This document shows, in pieces, positions 17,170 through 26,012 of a stretch of DNA of 32,591 bases. Location: assembly GCA_946481615.1 (NCBI GenBank), contig CAMLOR010000010.1, positions 1-32,591 of the forward strand. Direction: 5' to 3'. The notes below the pieces were generated by a model, which saw only the letters and a list, made by a program, of their open reading frames with translations, made no database searches and was not told the DNA's origin. The position numbers were made by a program, and so were the translations under genes. The DNA comes from an uncultured Aquimonas sp. Its GTDB lineage: Bacteria; Pseudomonadota; Gammaproteobacteria; Xanthomonadales; Xanthomonadaceae. How positions within the stretch are numbered: position 1 is the stretch's first letter; each line of letters starts with the position of its first letter.

Positions 17170-18900
17170 ATGCGCAATCTGATCGTCGGTTTGTTGCTGG
17201 TGGCCGTGCTCGCCGCCGGCGGTTGGCTCCTGTTCGGCCGCGATGGCAAGCTCGCGACCGCCTTGCCCGGCGCCACCGGCGACGCCGACGCACCGCTGGC
17301 CTACGTGCCGGCCGATACGCCCTATCTCATCGCGAACCTCGATTCGCTGCCGAAGGACAAGCTCGAGGTCTGGCTGCAGCAGTCCGACGCCATGACGCAG
17401 ATGTGGCGCACACAGTTCGACATGGCGCTGGCCAAGCTCGCGAGCGAGGAACCGGAAAACCCCGGCACGCGCTGGCTGAAGGCGCTCGATGCCGAGTTCC
17501 GCGGCAAGACGGTGATGCAGTCCATCGAGATGCTCGGCATCGATCTGCAGGGCCGCTCGGCGATCTACGGCATCGGCCTCGTGCCGGTCGCGCGCATGGC
17601 GCTGGGCGATCCGGAGGCCTTCCGCAGCTTCGTCGCGCGCGTGGAAACCGCGGCCGGCGAGAAGATCCCGACCGCGCGCGTCGACGACATCGACTACTGG
17701 CAGTTCACCGACGCCGACGCGCCGCTGCGCGGCATCCTGGCGCTGCAGGGCCGCCATCTCGTCATGACGCTCGCCCCGGCCAACGACGATGGGGCGCTGC
17801 GCACGCTGCTCGGCGTCGACAAGCCGGCCGCTTCGCTGCGCGACGGCGGCGAACTGCCCGAACTCAACGCCCGCTACGGCTACACGCCGTACGCGACCGG
17901 CTATGTCGACACCGCGCGCGTCGTGGCCTTGCTCACGGCAGCGCCCACGCCGCTCGAAACCGCCTTCCTGGGCGCCCTGGACGTGACCAAGCCCGACGTC
18001 GACGCCGTCTGCCAGGCCGAATACGCCGCGCTGGCGCAGGCGGTGCCGCGCCTGGTGTTCGGCTACACGGAGCTCGAGCCGAAGCGTTCGGTCGGCGTGT
18101 CGCATCTGGAGCTGCGCGAGGACATCGCCAAGGATTTGATGACGCTGCGCGCACCGATGCCCGGCCTGGCCGCGGCCGAGGGTTCGCTGTTCAATTTCGG
18201 CCTGAGCCTGAAACTCGCGCAGCTGCCGGCGCTGGCCTCGAAATGGGCCGGCGCGGTGCAGAGCGCGCCGTGGCAGTGCGCTTCGCTGCAGGAACTCAAC
18301 ACCGCCTTCGCCGAAGGCAGCACGCAGTTGAACAACCCGGCGGTGTTCGCCGCCGCGCCGGTGTTCGAAGGCGTGCACGCCATTGCCACCCGCTTCGCCA
18401 TGCCGCAGCCGGGCCAGGAACCGGATTTCGCCGGCAAGCTCCTGATCGGCTCACCCAATCCGGCGGCCCTGATCGGCATGGCACAGAGCTTCGCGCCGCA
18501 GCTGGCCTCGCTGCAGCTCAAGCCCGACGGCGAAGTGAAGGCCGTGCGGCCGATGCCCGGCATGCCCACGACGATGCCGGCGCACGTGGCGATGACCGAC
18601 AAGCTGCTCGGCATCGCGGTGGGCGCGGGCGAGGAAGCCACGCTCGTGCAGGCCATGGGGATCAATCCCGCGCAGCAGCCGTTGCTCGTGGTCGGCTATT
18701 CGGGCGCGGCGTTCGCGCAGTTCTTCGAGCAGATGCAGTCGACGATGGAAGCGGCCGAAGAGGACGAGGCCAAGCGCGAGGAAATGCGCCGCTCGGTGGA
18801 GATGATGCGAAAGATGTACGCGATGATCCGGCGCATCGAGATGCGAGTGGAGTTCGACGAGACCGGCGTCGTGATCCACCAGAGCGCGGACATGAACTGA
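17170..18900 (+). CDS. DUF3352-like exported or membrane-anchored protein of unknown function
   Basis: A 576-residue protein with an uncleaved-looking N-terminal membrane anchor (RNLIVGLLLVAVLAAGGWLLF, about 2-22), placing the rest in the periplasm. The body begins LAYVPADTPYLIANLDSLPKD, the kind of opening seen in DUF3352 proteins, and continues as a large alpha/beta domain (for example SIEMLGIDLQGRSAIYGIGLVPV, GILALQGRHLVMTLAPA, GSLFNFGLSLKLAQLPALASKWAG). The C-terminal ~60 residues are Met/Glu/Arg-rich and helical, then a short strand. No catalytic motif is evident. ATG 17170 is preceded by a strong AAAGGGG. It converges on the amidohydrolase with 16 bases between the stop codons and no clear terminator. 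Confidence 0.75.
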   Translation: MRNLIVGLLLVAVLAAGGWLLFGRDGKLATALPGATGDADAPLAYVPADTPYLIANLDSLPKDKLEVWLQQSDAMTQMWRTQFDMALAKLASEEPENPGTRWLKALDAEFRGKTVMQSIEMLGIDLQGRSAIYGIGLVPVARMALGDPEAFRSFVARVETAAGEKIPTARVDDIDYWQFTDADAPLRGILALQGRHLVMTLAPANDDGALRTLLGVDKPAASLRDGGELPELNARYGYTPYATGYVDTARVVALLTAAPTPLETAFLGALDVTKPDVDAVCQAEYAALAQAVPRLVFGYTELEPKRSVGVSHLELREDIAKDLMTLRAPMPGLAAAEGSLFNFGLSLKLAQLPALASKWAGAVQSAPWQCASLQELNTAFAEGSTQLNNPAVFAAAPVFEGVHAIATRFAMPQPGQEPDFAGKLLIGSPNPAALIGMAQSFAPQLASLQLKPDGEVKAVRPMPGMPTTMPAHVAMTDKLLGIAVGAGEEATLVQAMGINPAQQPLLVVGYSGAAFAQFFEQMQSTMEAAEEDEAKREEMRRSVEMMRKMYAMIRRIEMRVEFDETGVVIHQSADMN

Positions 18901-18916
18901 AGCGGGGCGCAGGCCG

Positions 18917-20485
18917 TCAGGGCTGCGCCAGTTCCCCGATCTTCGCCTCGCCCTTCGCCTTCGCCACCATCGCGCGCACCTCGCCCAGCAGCGCCCGGGC
19001 GTCGTACACGATGCCGTCCTTGATCGTGTAATCGACGCCGCCCACGCGCTGCGGCTGCCCTTCGGCATCGAGCCGCACATGGCCGGTGCCGTAGAGCACC
19101 TTCAGATTGGCGAGCGGGTTTTCCTTCATCACCACGAGGTCGGCCAGCTTGCCGGCCTCGACGCTGCCCAGATCCGCCTCGGCACCGAGCGCCTGCGCGC
19201 CGTGCAGCGTGGCGGCGCGGATCACTTCCAGCGGATGGAAGCCGGCCTCGCGCAGCAATTCGAGTTCCTCGATCGTGCCGAAGCCATAGAGCTTGTAGAT
19301 GTAACCCGAATCCGAGCCCACCGTGACGCGGCCGCCGCGGTTCTTGTAGTCGTTCACGAAGGCCATCCAGCGCCGGTAGTTGTCCTTCCACGCGACTTCT
19401 TCCTCGGTGCCCCAGTCGAAGAAGAACGAGCCGTGCGAATCGCGGCTGGGGCGATAGAAATCCCACAGCGCGGGCAGGGTGTATTCGTCGTGCCAGTCGG
19501 CCTGGCGCGCGCGCATGAAATCGCGCGTGGCCTGGTAGATGGTGAAGGTGGGGTCGAGCGTGAAATCCAGTTCCAGCAGTTCCTTCATCACCGCTTCGTA
19601 GCGGTCGCTGCCTTTCTGCGCGGCCTGCGCCCACAGGCGGCCGGCCTGGCCGAAGCGGTGCTGCTCATTGAGATAGTTGTAGTCGGCCGGGTAGTCCTGC
19701 ACGGTGCGATCGTCGAACAGGGCTTCGGGCAGGCCGTACCAGTGCTCCATCGTGGTGAGGCCCCAGCGCGCGGTGGTGAGCACGTTGACGCGCGCCACGT
19801 CGAGCTGCGCGTGATGGCAGGCGCTGCGCAGGTTGCGCGCCTTCAGTTCCTCGAAGGCGGCCTGCAGGATGTCCGGGCGATAGCCGAAGCACTTCATGCC
19901 GAAGGCGCCTTTCGCGGCGATTTCCTTCACCCACTCGCGCGCCTGCTGCTTTGTCGCGATGGGTTTGTCGCGGCCGCTGCCGAAGAAGGCGTAGGGGAAG
20001 ATGCGTGGTGCGGCGATCTCGTTGGCCTCGCTGCGCTTGTGTTCGGACACGCAGAATTCGATGCCGTTGCCGCAGCCCGGATCGCGCACGGTGGTGATGC
20101 CGTGGCCGAGCCAGAGCTTGTAGACGTATTCGGCCGGCGTGCCTTGCTCCTCGCCGCCGATGTGGCCGTGCAGGTCGATCAGGCCGGGCAGCACGAACCA
20201 GCCGGCGAGATCCATCTCCTTGCCGCCCGGCGCCAGCTTCGGGCGCTTGTCGGCCTTGATGGCGGAGTTGGCGCTGCCGACGATGCGCACCTCGGCGATG
20301 CGATCGCCCTCGATCACGACGTCGGCCGGGCCGTAGGCCGGACTGCCGGTGCCGTTGACCACCGTCACGCCGCGCAGGATCAGCTGCGAGTACGGGCCTT
20401 CGCCTTCGTCGCGCGCGGGCGCCACGGGGATCACCGCCGATGCGGCCTGGGAGACGAGGAACGCGGCGAGCAGCAGGCTGCGCAT
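18917..20485 (-). CDS. Secreted metal-dependent amidohydrolase (imidazolonepropionase/prolidase-like)
   Basis: A 522-residue member of the amidohydrolase superfamily with a signal peptide (RSLLLAAFLVSQAASA), so periplasmic or secreted. The binuclear-centre residues expected of the family are present: H106 and H108 (DLHGHIGG), K198 in GMKCFGY as candidate carboxylated lysine, H224/H225 (SACHHAQ), H248 (TTMEHWYG) and D392 (TVGSDSGY). The N-terminal beta sandwich (LRGVTVVNGTGSPAYGPADVVIEGDRI) and the C-terminal GSVEAGKLADLVVMKENPL strand are typical. Such proteins hydrolyse cyclic amides or Xaa-Pro/Xaa-Lys dipeptides; the substrate here is undetermined. Only 11 bases separate its start codon from that of the divergent DUF4124 gene. 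Start at 20485 chosen because the signal peptide begins there. Confidence 0.88.
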   Translation of the reverse strand: MRSLLLAAFLVSQAASAVIPVAPARDEGEGPYSQLILRGVTVVNGTGSPAYGPADVVIEGDRIAEVRIVGSANSAIKADKRPKLAPGGKEMDLAGWFVLPGLIDLHGHIGGEEQGTPAEYVYKLWLGHGITTVRDPGCGNGIEFCVSEHKRSEANEIAAPRIFPYAFFGSGRDKPIATKQQAREWVKEIAAKGAFGMKCFGYRPDILQAAFEELKARNLRSACHHAQLDVARVNVLTTARWGLTTMEHWYGLPEALFDDRTVQDYPADYNYLNEQHRFGQAGRLWAQAAQKGSDRYEAVMKELLELDFTLDPTFTIYQATRDFMRARQADWHDEYTLPALWDFYRPSRDSHGSFFFDWGTEEEVAWKDNYRRWMAFVNDYKNRGGRVTVGSDSGYIYKLYGFGTIEELELLREAGFHPLEVIRAATLHGAQALGAEADLGSVEAGKLADLVVMKENPLANLKVLYGTGHVRLDAEGQPQRVGGVDYTIKDGIVYDARALLGEVRAMVAKAKGEAKIGELAQP

Positions 20486-20490
20486 AGAAT
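20485..20490 (+). promoter_or_regulatory. Possible -10 box placing the DUF4124 transcript start at or near its ATG
   Basis: TAGAAT ends six bases before ATG 20497 and overlaps the start codon of the divergent amidohydrolase. No Shine-Dalgarno is visible before the ATG, consistent with a leaderless mRNA. No clear -35. Confidence 0.35.
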
Positions 20491-20496
20491 GTCCGC

Positions 20497-21165
20497 ATGA
20501 AGCATTGGTGGGCATCGAGCATAGCGGCTTTGCTAGCGCTGCCGGCGTGGCATGCGTCGCAGGCGCAGGGCGTGCAGGTGTATCGCTGCACGGCCGCCGA
20601 CGGCTCGGTGGCGCTGCAGGATTCGCCCTGCGCGAAAGACACCGCGCAGCAATTGCGGACCCTGAAACGACCGCCGGCAGGCGTGCCCGCTCCCGTGCCC
20701 GAAGCGCAGGCTGCCGACGCGGAAGCGCCGCCGCCGGAGACCCCGGTGCCGCCGGGCGAACCGGAACCCGTCGCGGCGACGCCGCTGTTCGAGTGCATCA
20801 CGCACGACGGCCAGACCTATCAGAACGAAACCGGCATCGGCGAAATGCGCTGGGTGCCGCTGTGGGTGCTGGGCATGGACCCAGCGGCGCCGGCGCGCAC
20901 CTTCCAGCGCACGGGCGCCACGCCCGCGCCACCGCGCGATGCGCCGCGCGCGCCTGCGAAGGCGCCCGATACGGCCGCGCCGGGCGCCGGTACCTGGATA
21001 CGCGATACCTGCTACGAGTTGAGTCCGGACGTGGTCTGCGAGCGGATGCGGGAGCGTGTGGCCGAAGTGCGCCGCAAGCGGCGCCTGGCGCAGACAACGG
21101 CGCGGGTGCCGCTCGATGCGGAGTACAGCGAGCTTTCCGCGCGTCTCGCCACCCAGTGCAACTGA
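20497..21165 (+). CDS. DUF4124 domain-containing exported protein
   Basis: A 222-residue protein with a signal peptide (HWWASSIAALLALPAWHASQAQ). A short DUF4124-like domain follows at about 25-48 (VQVYRCTAADGSVALQDSPC), a small cysteine-pair beta module often found at the start of periplasmic proteins in this order. A proline/alanine-rich linker (about 60-95) precedes a second cysteine-containing segment (FECITHDGQTYQNETG) that looks like a variant of the same module. After another low-complexity linker the C-terminus is helical and basic with further cysteines. Function unknown; cell-envelope location inferred. It ends at a REP-type element in a convergent gap with the SDR gene. Confidence 0.8.
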   Translation: MKHWWASSIAALLALPAWHASQAQGVQVYRCTAADGSVALQDSPCAKDTAQQLRTLKRPPAGVPAPVPEAQAADAEAPPPETPVPPGEPEPVAATPLFECITHDGQTYQNETGIGEMRWVPLWVLGMDPAAPARTFQRTGATPAPPRDAPRAPAKAPDTAAPGAGTWIRDTCYELSPDVVCERMRERVAEVRRKRRLAQTTARVPLDAEYSELSARLATQCN

Positions 21166-21169
21166 TGTC

Positions 21170-21244
21170 GTCCCCGCGCAGGCGGGGACCCAGCGACTTT
21201 GCTCTCGGCGCGGCGAAAGTCACTGGATTCCCGCCTGCGGGAAT
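21170..21244. repeat. Pair of family B REP palindromes in a convergent gap
   Basis: First hairpin: GTCCCCGC (21170-21177), loop GCAG, GCGGGGAC (21182-21189). Second: ATTCCCGC (21227-21234), loop CT, GCGGGAAT (21237-21244). The two are in opposite orientation within 75 bases, a BIME-like arrangement, filling most of the 111-base gap between stop codons at 21165 and 21277. Confidence 0.85.
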
Positions 21245-21276
21245 GACGTCGGGCGCACGCGCCTTCCGCGAAGGAA

Positions 21277-22053
21277 TCAGAACCCGTAGCGCAGGAACCC
21301 GCCGTCCACCGCGATGCATTCGGCGGTGACGTAGCTCGACGCCGGCAGGCACAGGAAGGCGATCGCCGCGGCCACCTCGTCGGGTTCGCCGACGCGCCGC
21401 ATCGGCGTGCGTTCGATCACTTCCTCGTAGTAATCCGGATCGGCCAGCGCGTCGGAAGTGCGGCGCGTGCGGATGTACCAGGGCGCCACGCAGTTCACGC
21501 GCACGCCGTCCTCGGCCCATTCGCAGGCGAGGTTCTTCGTCAGCTGGTGCAGGGCGGCCTTGGTCATGCCGTACACGGCGCCGGTGCGCACGTGCGTGAC
21601 GCCCGAGACCGAACCCACGTTCACGATCGCCGAACTCGCGTGCGTGGTGAGCAGCGGATAGGCGCAGCGCGCGAGTTCCCAGGCGCTGAACAGATTGGCC
21701 TCGAACAACGCGCGCCATTCGGCTTCGTCGTAATCGATCGCCGCGTTGCGCTTGTTGGTGCCGGCGTTGTTGACGAGGATATTGAGGCCGTCGCCGAGGT
21801 CCTCGATCCAGTCGAAGATTTCCTGCCGCTGCTCGCCGTCGCCGACGTCGGCCGCGAAGGCGCGCACCGCGCGCTGCGGGAACTCCTCGGCCAGTTCGGC
21901 GCGCGCGCGTTCGAGCACCTGCTCGTCGCGCGCCACCATCAGCACGTCGGCGCCGAAGGCCAGCAGCTCGCGCGCCGTGGCGCGCCCGATGCCGGCGCTG
22001 GCGCCGGTCACCAGCGCGATCTGTCCGTCCAGCCGCCAGCGATTCGAGCCCAT
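21277..22053 (-). CDS. SDR family oxidoreductase, tropinone-reductase-like
   Basis: Classical short-chain dehydrogenase/reductase of 258 residues. Cofactor motif TGASAGIG (16-23), [19 protein letters not shown], catalytic S148 in NVGSVSG, Y161 and K165 in YGMTK, and the C-terminal [10 protein letters not shown]. The NNAGTNKR...[15 protein letters not shown] stretch closely resembles plant tropinone reductases and their bacterial relatives; the bacterial substrate is unknown (a ketone or sugar acid is plausible). The residue after the second strand (VARDEQ) suggests NADPH rather than NADH preference, with moderate certainty. ATG 22053 has GGAGG at good spacing. Convergent with the DUF4124 gene, divergent from the small lipoprotein pair. 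Confidence 0.9.
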   Translation of the reverse strand: MGSNRWRLDGQIALVTGASAGIGRATARELLAFGADVLMVARDEQVLERARAELAEEFPQRAVRAFAADVGDGEQRQEIFDWIEDLGDGLNILVNNAGTNKRNAAIDYDEAEWRALFEANLFSAWELARCAYPLLTTHASSAIVNVGSVSGVTHVRTGAVYGMTKAALHQLTKNLACEWAEDGVRVNCVAPWYIRTRRTSDALADPDYYEEVIERTPMRRVGEPDEVAAAIAFLCLPASSYVTAECIAVDGGFLRYGF

Positions 22054-22113
22054 GCTGCCTCCACGCGCGATGGCCTAGGATAGCGGCCCTGCCCCGCCCT
22101 GCGAGCCGCATCC

Positions 22114-22446
22114 ATGACCCTGCCCCTGCTGTTCGCGCTGTTCGCCGCCTCGGCCGCCTGCACGCCGGTCGACGGCTGGAACGCCGGCCGCGCCGGAAGC
22201 GCGCAGGCCGCCGATTGCGCGACCGCCGACTACGCCGAAGCCCACAAGCTCGGTGCCGCGCTGCACGAACTGACCCGCGAGCGCGGCACGATCGAGGCGG
22301 GAATGAAGTCGCTGAACGCGTCGCAGCAGGGCGCGGCGCGGCGGCGCCAGCGCCAGCTCGACAACGACATCGAAGCCCTGCACGGCGTGGCCACCGTGCG
22401 CGGCTGGCCTTACGAAGGTGCGCCCTCGCCGGAGAAACCGAAATGA
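22114..22446 (+). CDS. Small exported protein resembling the C-terminal half of DUF2799
   Basis: A 110-residue protein with a hydrophobic N-terminus ending LFAASAAC; whether the cysteine at 16 is lipidated is unclear because the lipobox is poor. CTPVDGWNAGRAGSAQAADC and the following helix recall the YCTPANGF-GRAGA-CP part of DUF2799 proteins, so this may be a shortened member. The rest is a basic helical hairpin (LHELTRERGTIEAGMKSL, ARRRQRQLDNDIEAL), probably coiled coil. TGA overlaps the next gene's ATG (ATGA, 22443-22446). A TAGGAT at 22076-22081 could be its -10 box. Confidence 0.65.
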   Translation: MTLPLLFALFAASAACTPVDGWNAGRAGSAQAADCATADYAEAHKLGAALHELTRERGTIEAGMKSLNASQQGAARRRQRQLDNDIEALHGVATVRGWPYEGAPSPEKPK

Positions 22447-22649
22447 AGAAGCTGCTGCCGATCGCCGTCGCCGCCTGCCTGCTCGCGGGCTGTCAGCCCG
22501 AGCCTTCGCCGCCGCCGCCCGCAGACGACAGCTCGCGCGCACTCGAACGCGCGGTGCAGGAGCCGCTCGACAAGGCGCGCGCCGTCGAGGATCAGGTCAA
22601 GGCGGCGAAGGAAAAGCAGGATCGGGAGATCGAGGAGGGCGGCGGCTGA
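22443..22649 (+). CDS. Small lipoprotein
   Basis: A 68-residue predicted lipoprotein: MKKLLPIAVAACLLAGC with C17 as lipidated residue, then a proline-rich spacer and a charged helix (ALERAVQEPLDKARAVEDQVKAAKEKQDREIEE). No known domain. It starts inside the stop codon of the preceding gene and ends 22 bases before the convergent sppA stop. Confidence 0.75.
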   Translation: MKKLLPIAVAACLLAGCQPEPSPPPPADDSSRALERAVQEPLDKARAVEDQVKAAKEKQDREIEEGGG

Positions 22650-22671
22650 GACCCGCCGCCCGACGGCACGA

Positions 22672-24525
22672 CTACAACTCGCAGAAACAGAACGCCACCG
22701 CCCGCACCGGGCGCTTGTCCTGCAGCAACCGCAGCGTGCTGGACAGATCGCGCGACACCTGCGCTGGCAGCAGCGCCTGCACGCCGCCGAACTGCGCAGC
22801 CAGCGCGCGCACCGTGGCGTTGCCGGTGGCGTCGACCACGAACTTCTCGAACGGCGACAGCTCCTTCTCGACGTATTTCACGCCGTAGCCGTCGGCATCC
22901 AGATTGGCCTTGGCGGCCGCGGCCGCGATCGCGTCGCGCAACCCGCCGAGCTGGTCCACCAGGCCGCGTTCGCGCGCCTGCGCGCCGCTCCACACGCGGC
23001 CGCGCGCGACCTCGTCGATGGCCTCGGGCGTCGACTCACGCGCCGCGGCGACCTTGCCGACGAATTCGCGGTAGCCGTCGTCGATCACGCTCTGGATCAC
23101 CTGGCCGACCTGCGGATCGAGCGGGCGGGTCGGGTCGAAGGCGCCGGCGATGCGCGTGGTGGCCACGCCGTCGACGTGCACGCCGATCTTGGCCAGCGTA
23201 TCGGGGATCGTCATGAACAGCCCGAAGATGCCGATGGAGCCGGTGATGGTGCTCTCGTCGGCCCAGATCTCGTCGGCGTTCATCGAGATCCAGTAGCCGC
23301 CGCTGGCGGCGACGTCGCCCATCGAGACGATGACCGGCTTGCCGCTGGCGCGCGTGAGCTCGACTTCGCGCCGGATCTGCTCGGACGGGAACACGCCGCC
23401 GCCGGGCGAATCCACGCGCAGCACCAGCGCCTTCACGTCTTCGTCTTCGCGCGCGTCGCGCACGAGCTCGGCGGTGGAATAGCCGCCGACGAGGCCGGGC
23501 GGCTGGTCGCCGTCGACGATCTCGCCCTGCGCCACCACCACCGCCACCTTCGGGCGCGCGTCGAGCGGCAGCTTCTCGCGGTCGATGAAGCCGAGGTAGT
23601 CGTCGAGCGAGACCTGGCGGAAGGTGTGTTCCTCTTCGTCGGCCACGCCGCGCGCGACCATCTCGGCGCGGAATTCGTCCTGCGTGGCGAGGCGGTCGAC
23701 CAGCTTCTGCTGCAGCGCGAGTTCCGCCAGATCGCCGTTGGCCAGCTTGATGCGTTCGGCGAAGTTGTCGATGTCGGCCTGCAGCGCCGCCGGATCGATC
23801 TTGCGCAACGCGCCGACGTCGGCGAGATAGCGCTGCCAAAGATCGTTGAGCCAGTACAGATCGGCCTCGCGCGATTCGGGCGAGGGCGCGTCGAGGATGT
23901 AGGGCTCGGCCGCCGACTTGTATTCGCCGACGCGGAACAGGTGCACGTCGACCCCGAGCTTGTCCTGCAGGCCTTCGCGGTAATAGGCGCGGTAGCGCGC
24001 CAGGCCTTCGAGCAGCAGGGCACCGGCCGGATGCAGATAAATCTCGTCGGCGTGCGCCGCGAGGTAGTACTGCTTCTGCTCCATGTAGTCGGCGTAGGCG
24101 ACCACTTCCTTGCCGCTTTCCTTGAACTTGTCGATGGCCTTGCCGACCTCGCGCAGGCCGGCGAAACCGCTGTCGGCGAGCGCGTCGGGGCGGATCACCA
24201 GGCGCTCGATGCGCGAATCCTTCGCGGCCGCCTCGATCGCGCGCAGCACGTCGCGCAGCTGGGTTTCCGGCTGCTCCTCGCCGAACATGCGCGAGAAGGC
24301 GCGCGAGGCGGGGTCGGCGCTGTATTGCTCGACCAGTTCGCCGCGCGGTGCCAGCACCAGCGCGCTGCGTTCGCGCAGGGTGGCGCCGCCGCCGAACAGG
24401 GCCACGAGGAACACCAGCAGCACGAGCAGGAACAGCAGGTTGAAGACCAGCCGGCGGGTGAAGTTGAGCGCGTCCCACAGACCGCGGAACAGGCGGCGGA
24501 TCACGCCGGGTTTGTTGTCCGACAT
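22672..24525 (-). CDS. sppA: Signal peptide peptidase SppA, 67K long form
   Basis: Inner-membrane serine protease that degrades cleaved signal peptides, 617 residues against 618 in E. coli, so a tandem-domain long form. One TM helix near 27-48 (LVFNLLFLLVLLVFLVALFGG). The catalytic dyad is visible: K203 in GEYKSAAEPY from the N-terminal repeat and S408 in DVAASGGYWISM from the C-terminal repeat, at positions equivalent to K209 and S409. Other motifs: RVDSPGGGVFPSEQIRREV and TGSIGIFG. Start ATG 24525 is preceded by GGGAG. The last four residues (CFCEL) include two cysteines, a minor oddity. Confidence 0.96.
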   Translation of the reverse strand: MSDNKPGVIRRLFRGLWDALNFTRRLVFNLLFLLVLLVFLVALFGGGATLRERSALVLAPRGELVEQYSADPASRAFSRMFGEEQPETQLRDVLRAIEAAAKDSRIERLVIRPDALADSGFAGLREVGKAIDKFKESGKEVVAYADYMEQKQYYLAAHADEIYLHPAGALLLEGLARYRAYYREGLQDKLGVDVHLFRVGEYKSAAEPYILDAPSPESREADLYWLNDLWQRYLADVGALRKIDPAALQADIDNFAERIKLANGDLAELALQQKLVDRLATQDEFRAEMVARGVADEEEHTFRQVSLDDYLGFIDREKLPLDARPKVAVVVAQGEIVDGDQPPGLVGGYSTAELVRDAREDEDVKALVLRVDSPGGGVFPSEQIRREVELTRASGKPVIVSMGDVAASGGYWISMNADEIWADESTITGSIGIFGLFMTIPDTLAKIGVHVDGVATTRIAGAFDPTRPLDPQVGQVIQSVIDDGYREFVGKVAAARESTPEAIDEVARGRVWSGAQARERGLVDQLGGLRDAIAAAAAKANLDADGYGVKYVEKELSPFEKFVVDATGNATVRALAAQFGGVQALLPAQVSRDLSSTLRLLQDKRPVRAVAFCFCEL

Positions 24526-24585
24526 CGAAGACTCCCGGAAATCAGGCGGCAAGCATAGCGCCGGGGCGGCCGGCGGCGTGTGCCG

Positions 24586-25959
24586 TCAGAGGGGGTCGGG
24601 CACCACGGGCAGCGGAATGTTCACCTGCCGCTGCAGGCGATGCGCCAGCAGCAGCGCGGCGAAGGTGAGGCCCGCGATCAGCCCGCACCACATGCCCTGC
24701 GCGCCCCAGCCCAGGCCGAAGCCGAGCCCGGCGCCCAGCGGCATGCCCACGCCCCAGTAGGCGAAAGCGGTGAGCAGCATCGGCCGGTGCGTGTCCTTCA
24801 GGCCGCGCAGCGCGGCATTGCTCACCACCTGGATGCCATCCGAAAGCTGGAAGGCCGCGGCGTACAGCAGCAGCGTGGCGCCCATCGCGATGACGGCGGC
24901 GTCGTGCGTGTAGATGCCGGCGATCTGCGTGCGCCCGCCGAAGATCAGCAGTGCCGCCAGCGTCTGCGTGCACAGCACGATGGCGAAGCCCGCCGCCACC
25001 GCGCGGCGCACGGCCTCGGGCCGCTGCGCGCCGACCGCATGGCCGACGCGCACCGTGGTCGCCTCGGCCAGTGCCAGCGCCGACATGAAGGTGATGCTCG
25101 AAACATTGATGGCGATCTGGTGCGCCGCCACCGGCACCTCGCCCATGCCGCCGATCAAAAGAGCGGTCACGATGAAGAGACTGCCTTCCATGAAGACGGT
25201 GATGCCGATCGGCAGGCCCAGCCGCAGCAGTTCGCGGATGCGCGGCCAGTGCGGCCATTCGAAATGGGAAAACAGGCCGAGCGCGGCGAAGCGGCGGCTG
25301 CGCGAGAGATACAGCGCGAACAGGCCCGCCTGCGTCCACACCATCAGCGCGGTGGCGTAGCCCAGGCCCGCGGCGCCCAGTTCCGGCAGTCCGAACGCGC
25401 CGAACATCAGCGCGTAGCCGAGCGGCACCAGCAGCAGCAGGCCGCCCAGGCCCAGCACCATGGTGGGCCAGGTCCAGTGCAGACCTTCGCTCAGATAGCG
25501 CATGACGAAGTACAGCGCGATGCCCGGCACGCCCCAGCGCACGCCCTGCAGGAAAGCGCGCGCGCCCGGCTGCACTTCCGGCGCGATGCCCATGGCGCCG
25601 AGCATCAGGCCAGCGAAACTCAGGAACACGAACAAAGCCGCGGCCAGGCCGAGCGCCAGCCACAGCGCCTGCCGGAACGCCGGGGCGATTTCGGCGCGGC
25701 GCCCGGCGCCGTCGAGCTGCGAAACCGTCGGCGGCACCGCGAGCAGCACGCCGATCAGCACGATGATCGCCGCCGACCACAGCGCCGCGCCAACCGCCAC
25801 CGCCGCCAGCGTGTTGGCGCTGTGCCGGCCGGCGAGCACCGAATCGACGAAGCTGATCATCGCCGCCGAAACGTGGCCCAGCACCAGGGGCACCGCGAGG
25901 GCGAACGTGGTGCGCATCTCCCGGAGCAGGGAGCGGAGGCGGGAAGGCGAAGTGGTCAT
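24586..25959 (-). CDS. norM: MATE family multidrug/Na+ antiporter (NorM-like)
   Basis: Twelve-helix inner-membrane exporter, 457 residues, typical for MATE proteins. Characteristic segments: ALAVPLVLGHVSAAMISFVDSVLAGRHS (helix 1 with its acidic residue), the PPTVSQLDGAGRR loop, GLPIGITVFMEGSLFIVTALLIG at helix 7 and VAAHQIAINVSSITFM at helix 8, then NAALRGLKDTHRPM. It would exchange cationic drugs for Na+ or H+. The NorM assignment is by family resemblance; specificity is not shown. It is 60 bases upstream of sppA on the same strand and divergent from the DUF3667 gene. Confidence 0.92.
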   Translation of the reverse strand: MTTSPSRLRSLLREMRTTFALAVPLVLGHVSAAMISFVDSVLAGRHSANTLAAVAVGAALWSAAIIVLIGVLLAVPPTVSQLDGAGRRAEIAPAFRQALWLALGLAAALFVFLSFAGLMLGAMGIAPEVQPGARAFLQGVRWGVPGIALYFVMRYLSEGLHWTWPTMVLGLGGLLLLVPLGYALMFGAFGLPELGAAGLGYATALMVWTQAGLFALYLSRSRRFAALGLFSHFEWPHWPRIRELLRLGLPIGITVFMEGSLFIVTALLIGGMGEVPVAAHQIAINVSSITFMSALALAEATTVRVGHAVGAQRPEAVRRAVAAGFAIVLCTQTLAALLIFGGRTQIAGIYTHDAAVIAMGATLLLYAAAFQLSDGIQVVSNAALRGLKDTHRPMLLTAFAYWGVGMPLGAGLGFGLGWGAQGMWCGLIAGLTFAALLLAHRLQRQVNIPLPVVPDPL

Positions 25960-26000
25960 GGCGATGGCGCGCGCGCTGGCGCCAGAGCGCTGCGGCTCGT

Positions 26001-26006
26001 TATCTT
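26001..26006 (+). promoter_or_regulatory. Possible -10 box close to the DUF3667 start
   Basis: TATCTT ends six bases before ATG 26013, which lacks a Shine-Dalgarno. The reverse strand here reads TAAGATAA and could serve the divergent MATE gene. Pattern only. Confidence 0.3.
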
Positions 26007-26012
26007 ACTTGC

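Noticed and set aside
19079..20500. Plus-strand frame opposite the amidohydrolase
   Set aside because: Mirror of a conserved coding strand; no signature of its own.
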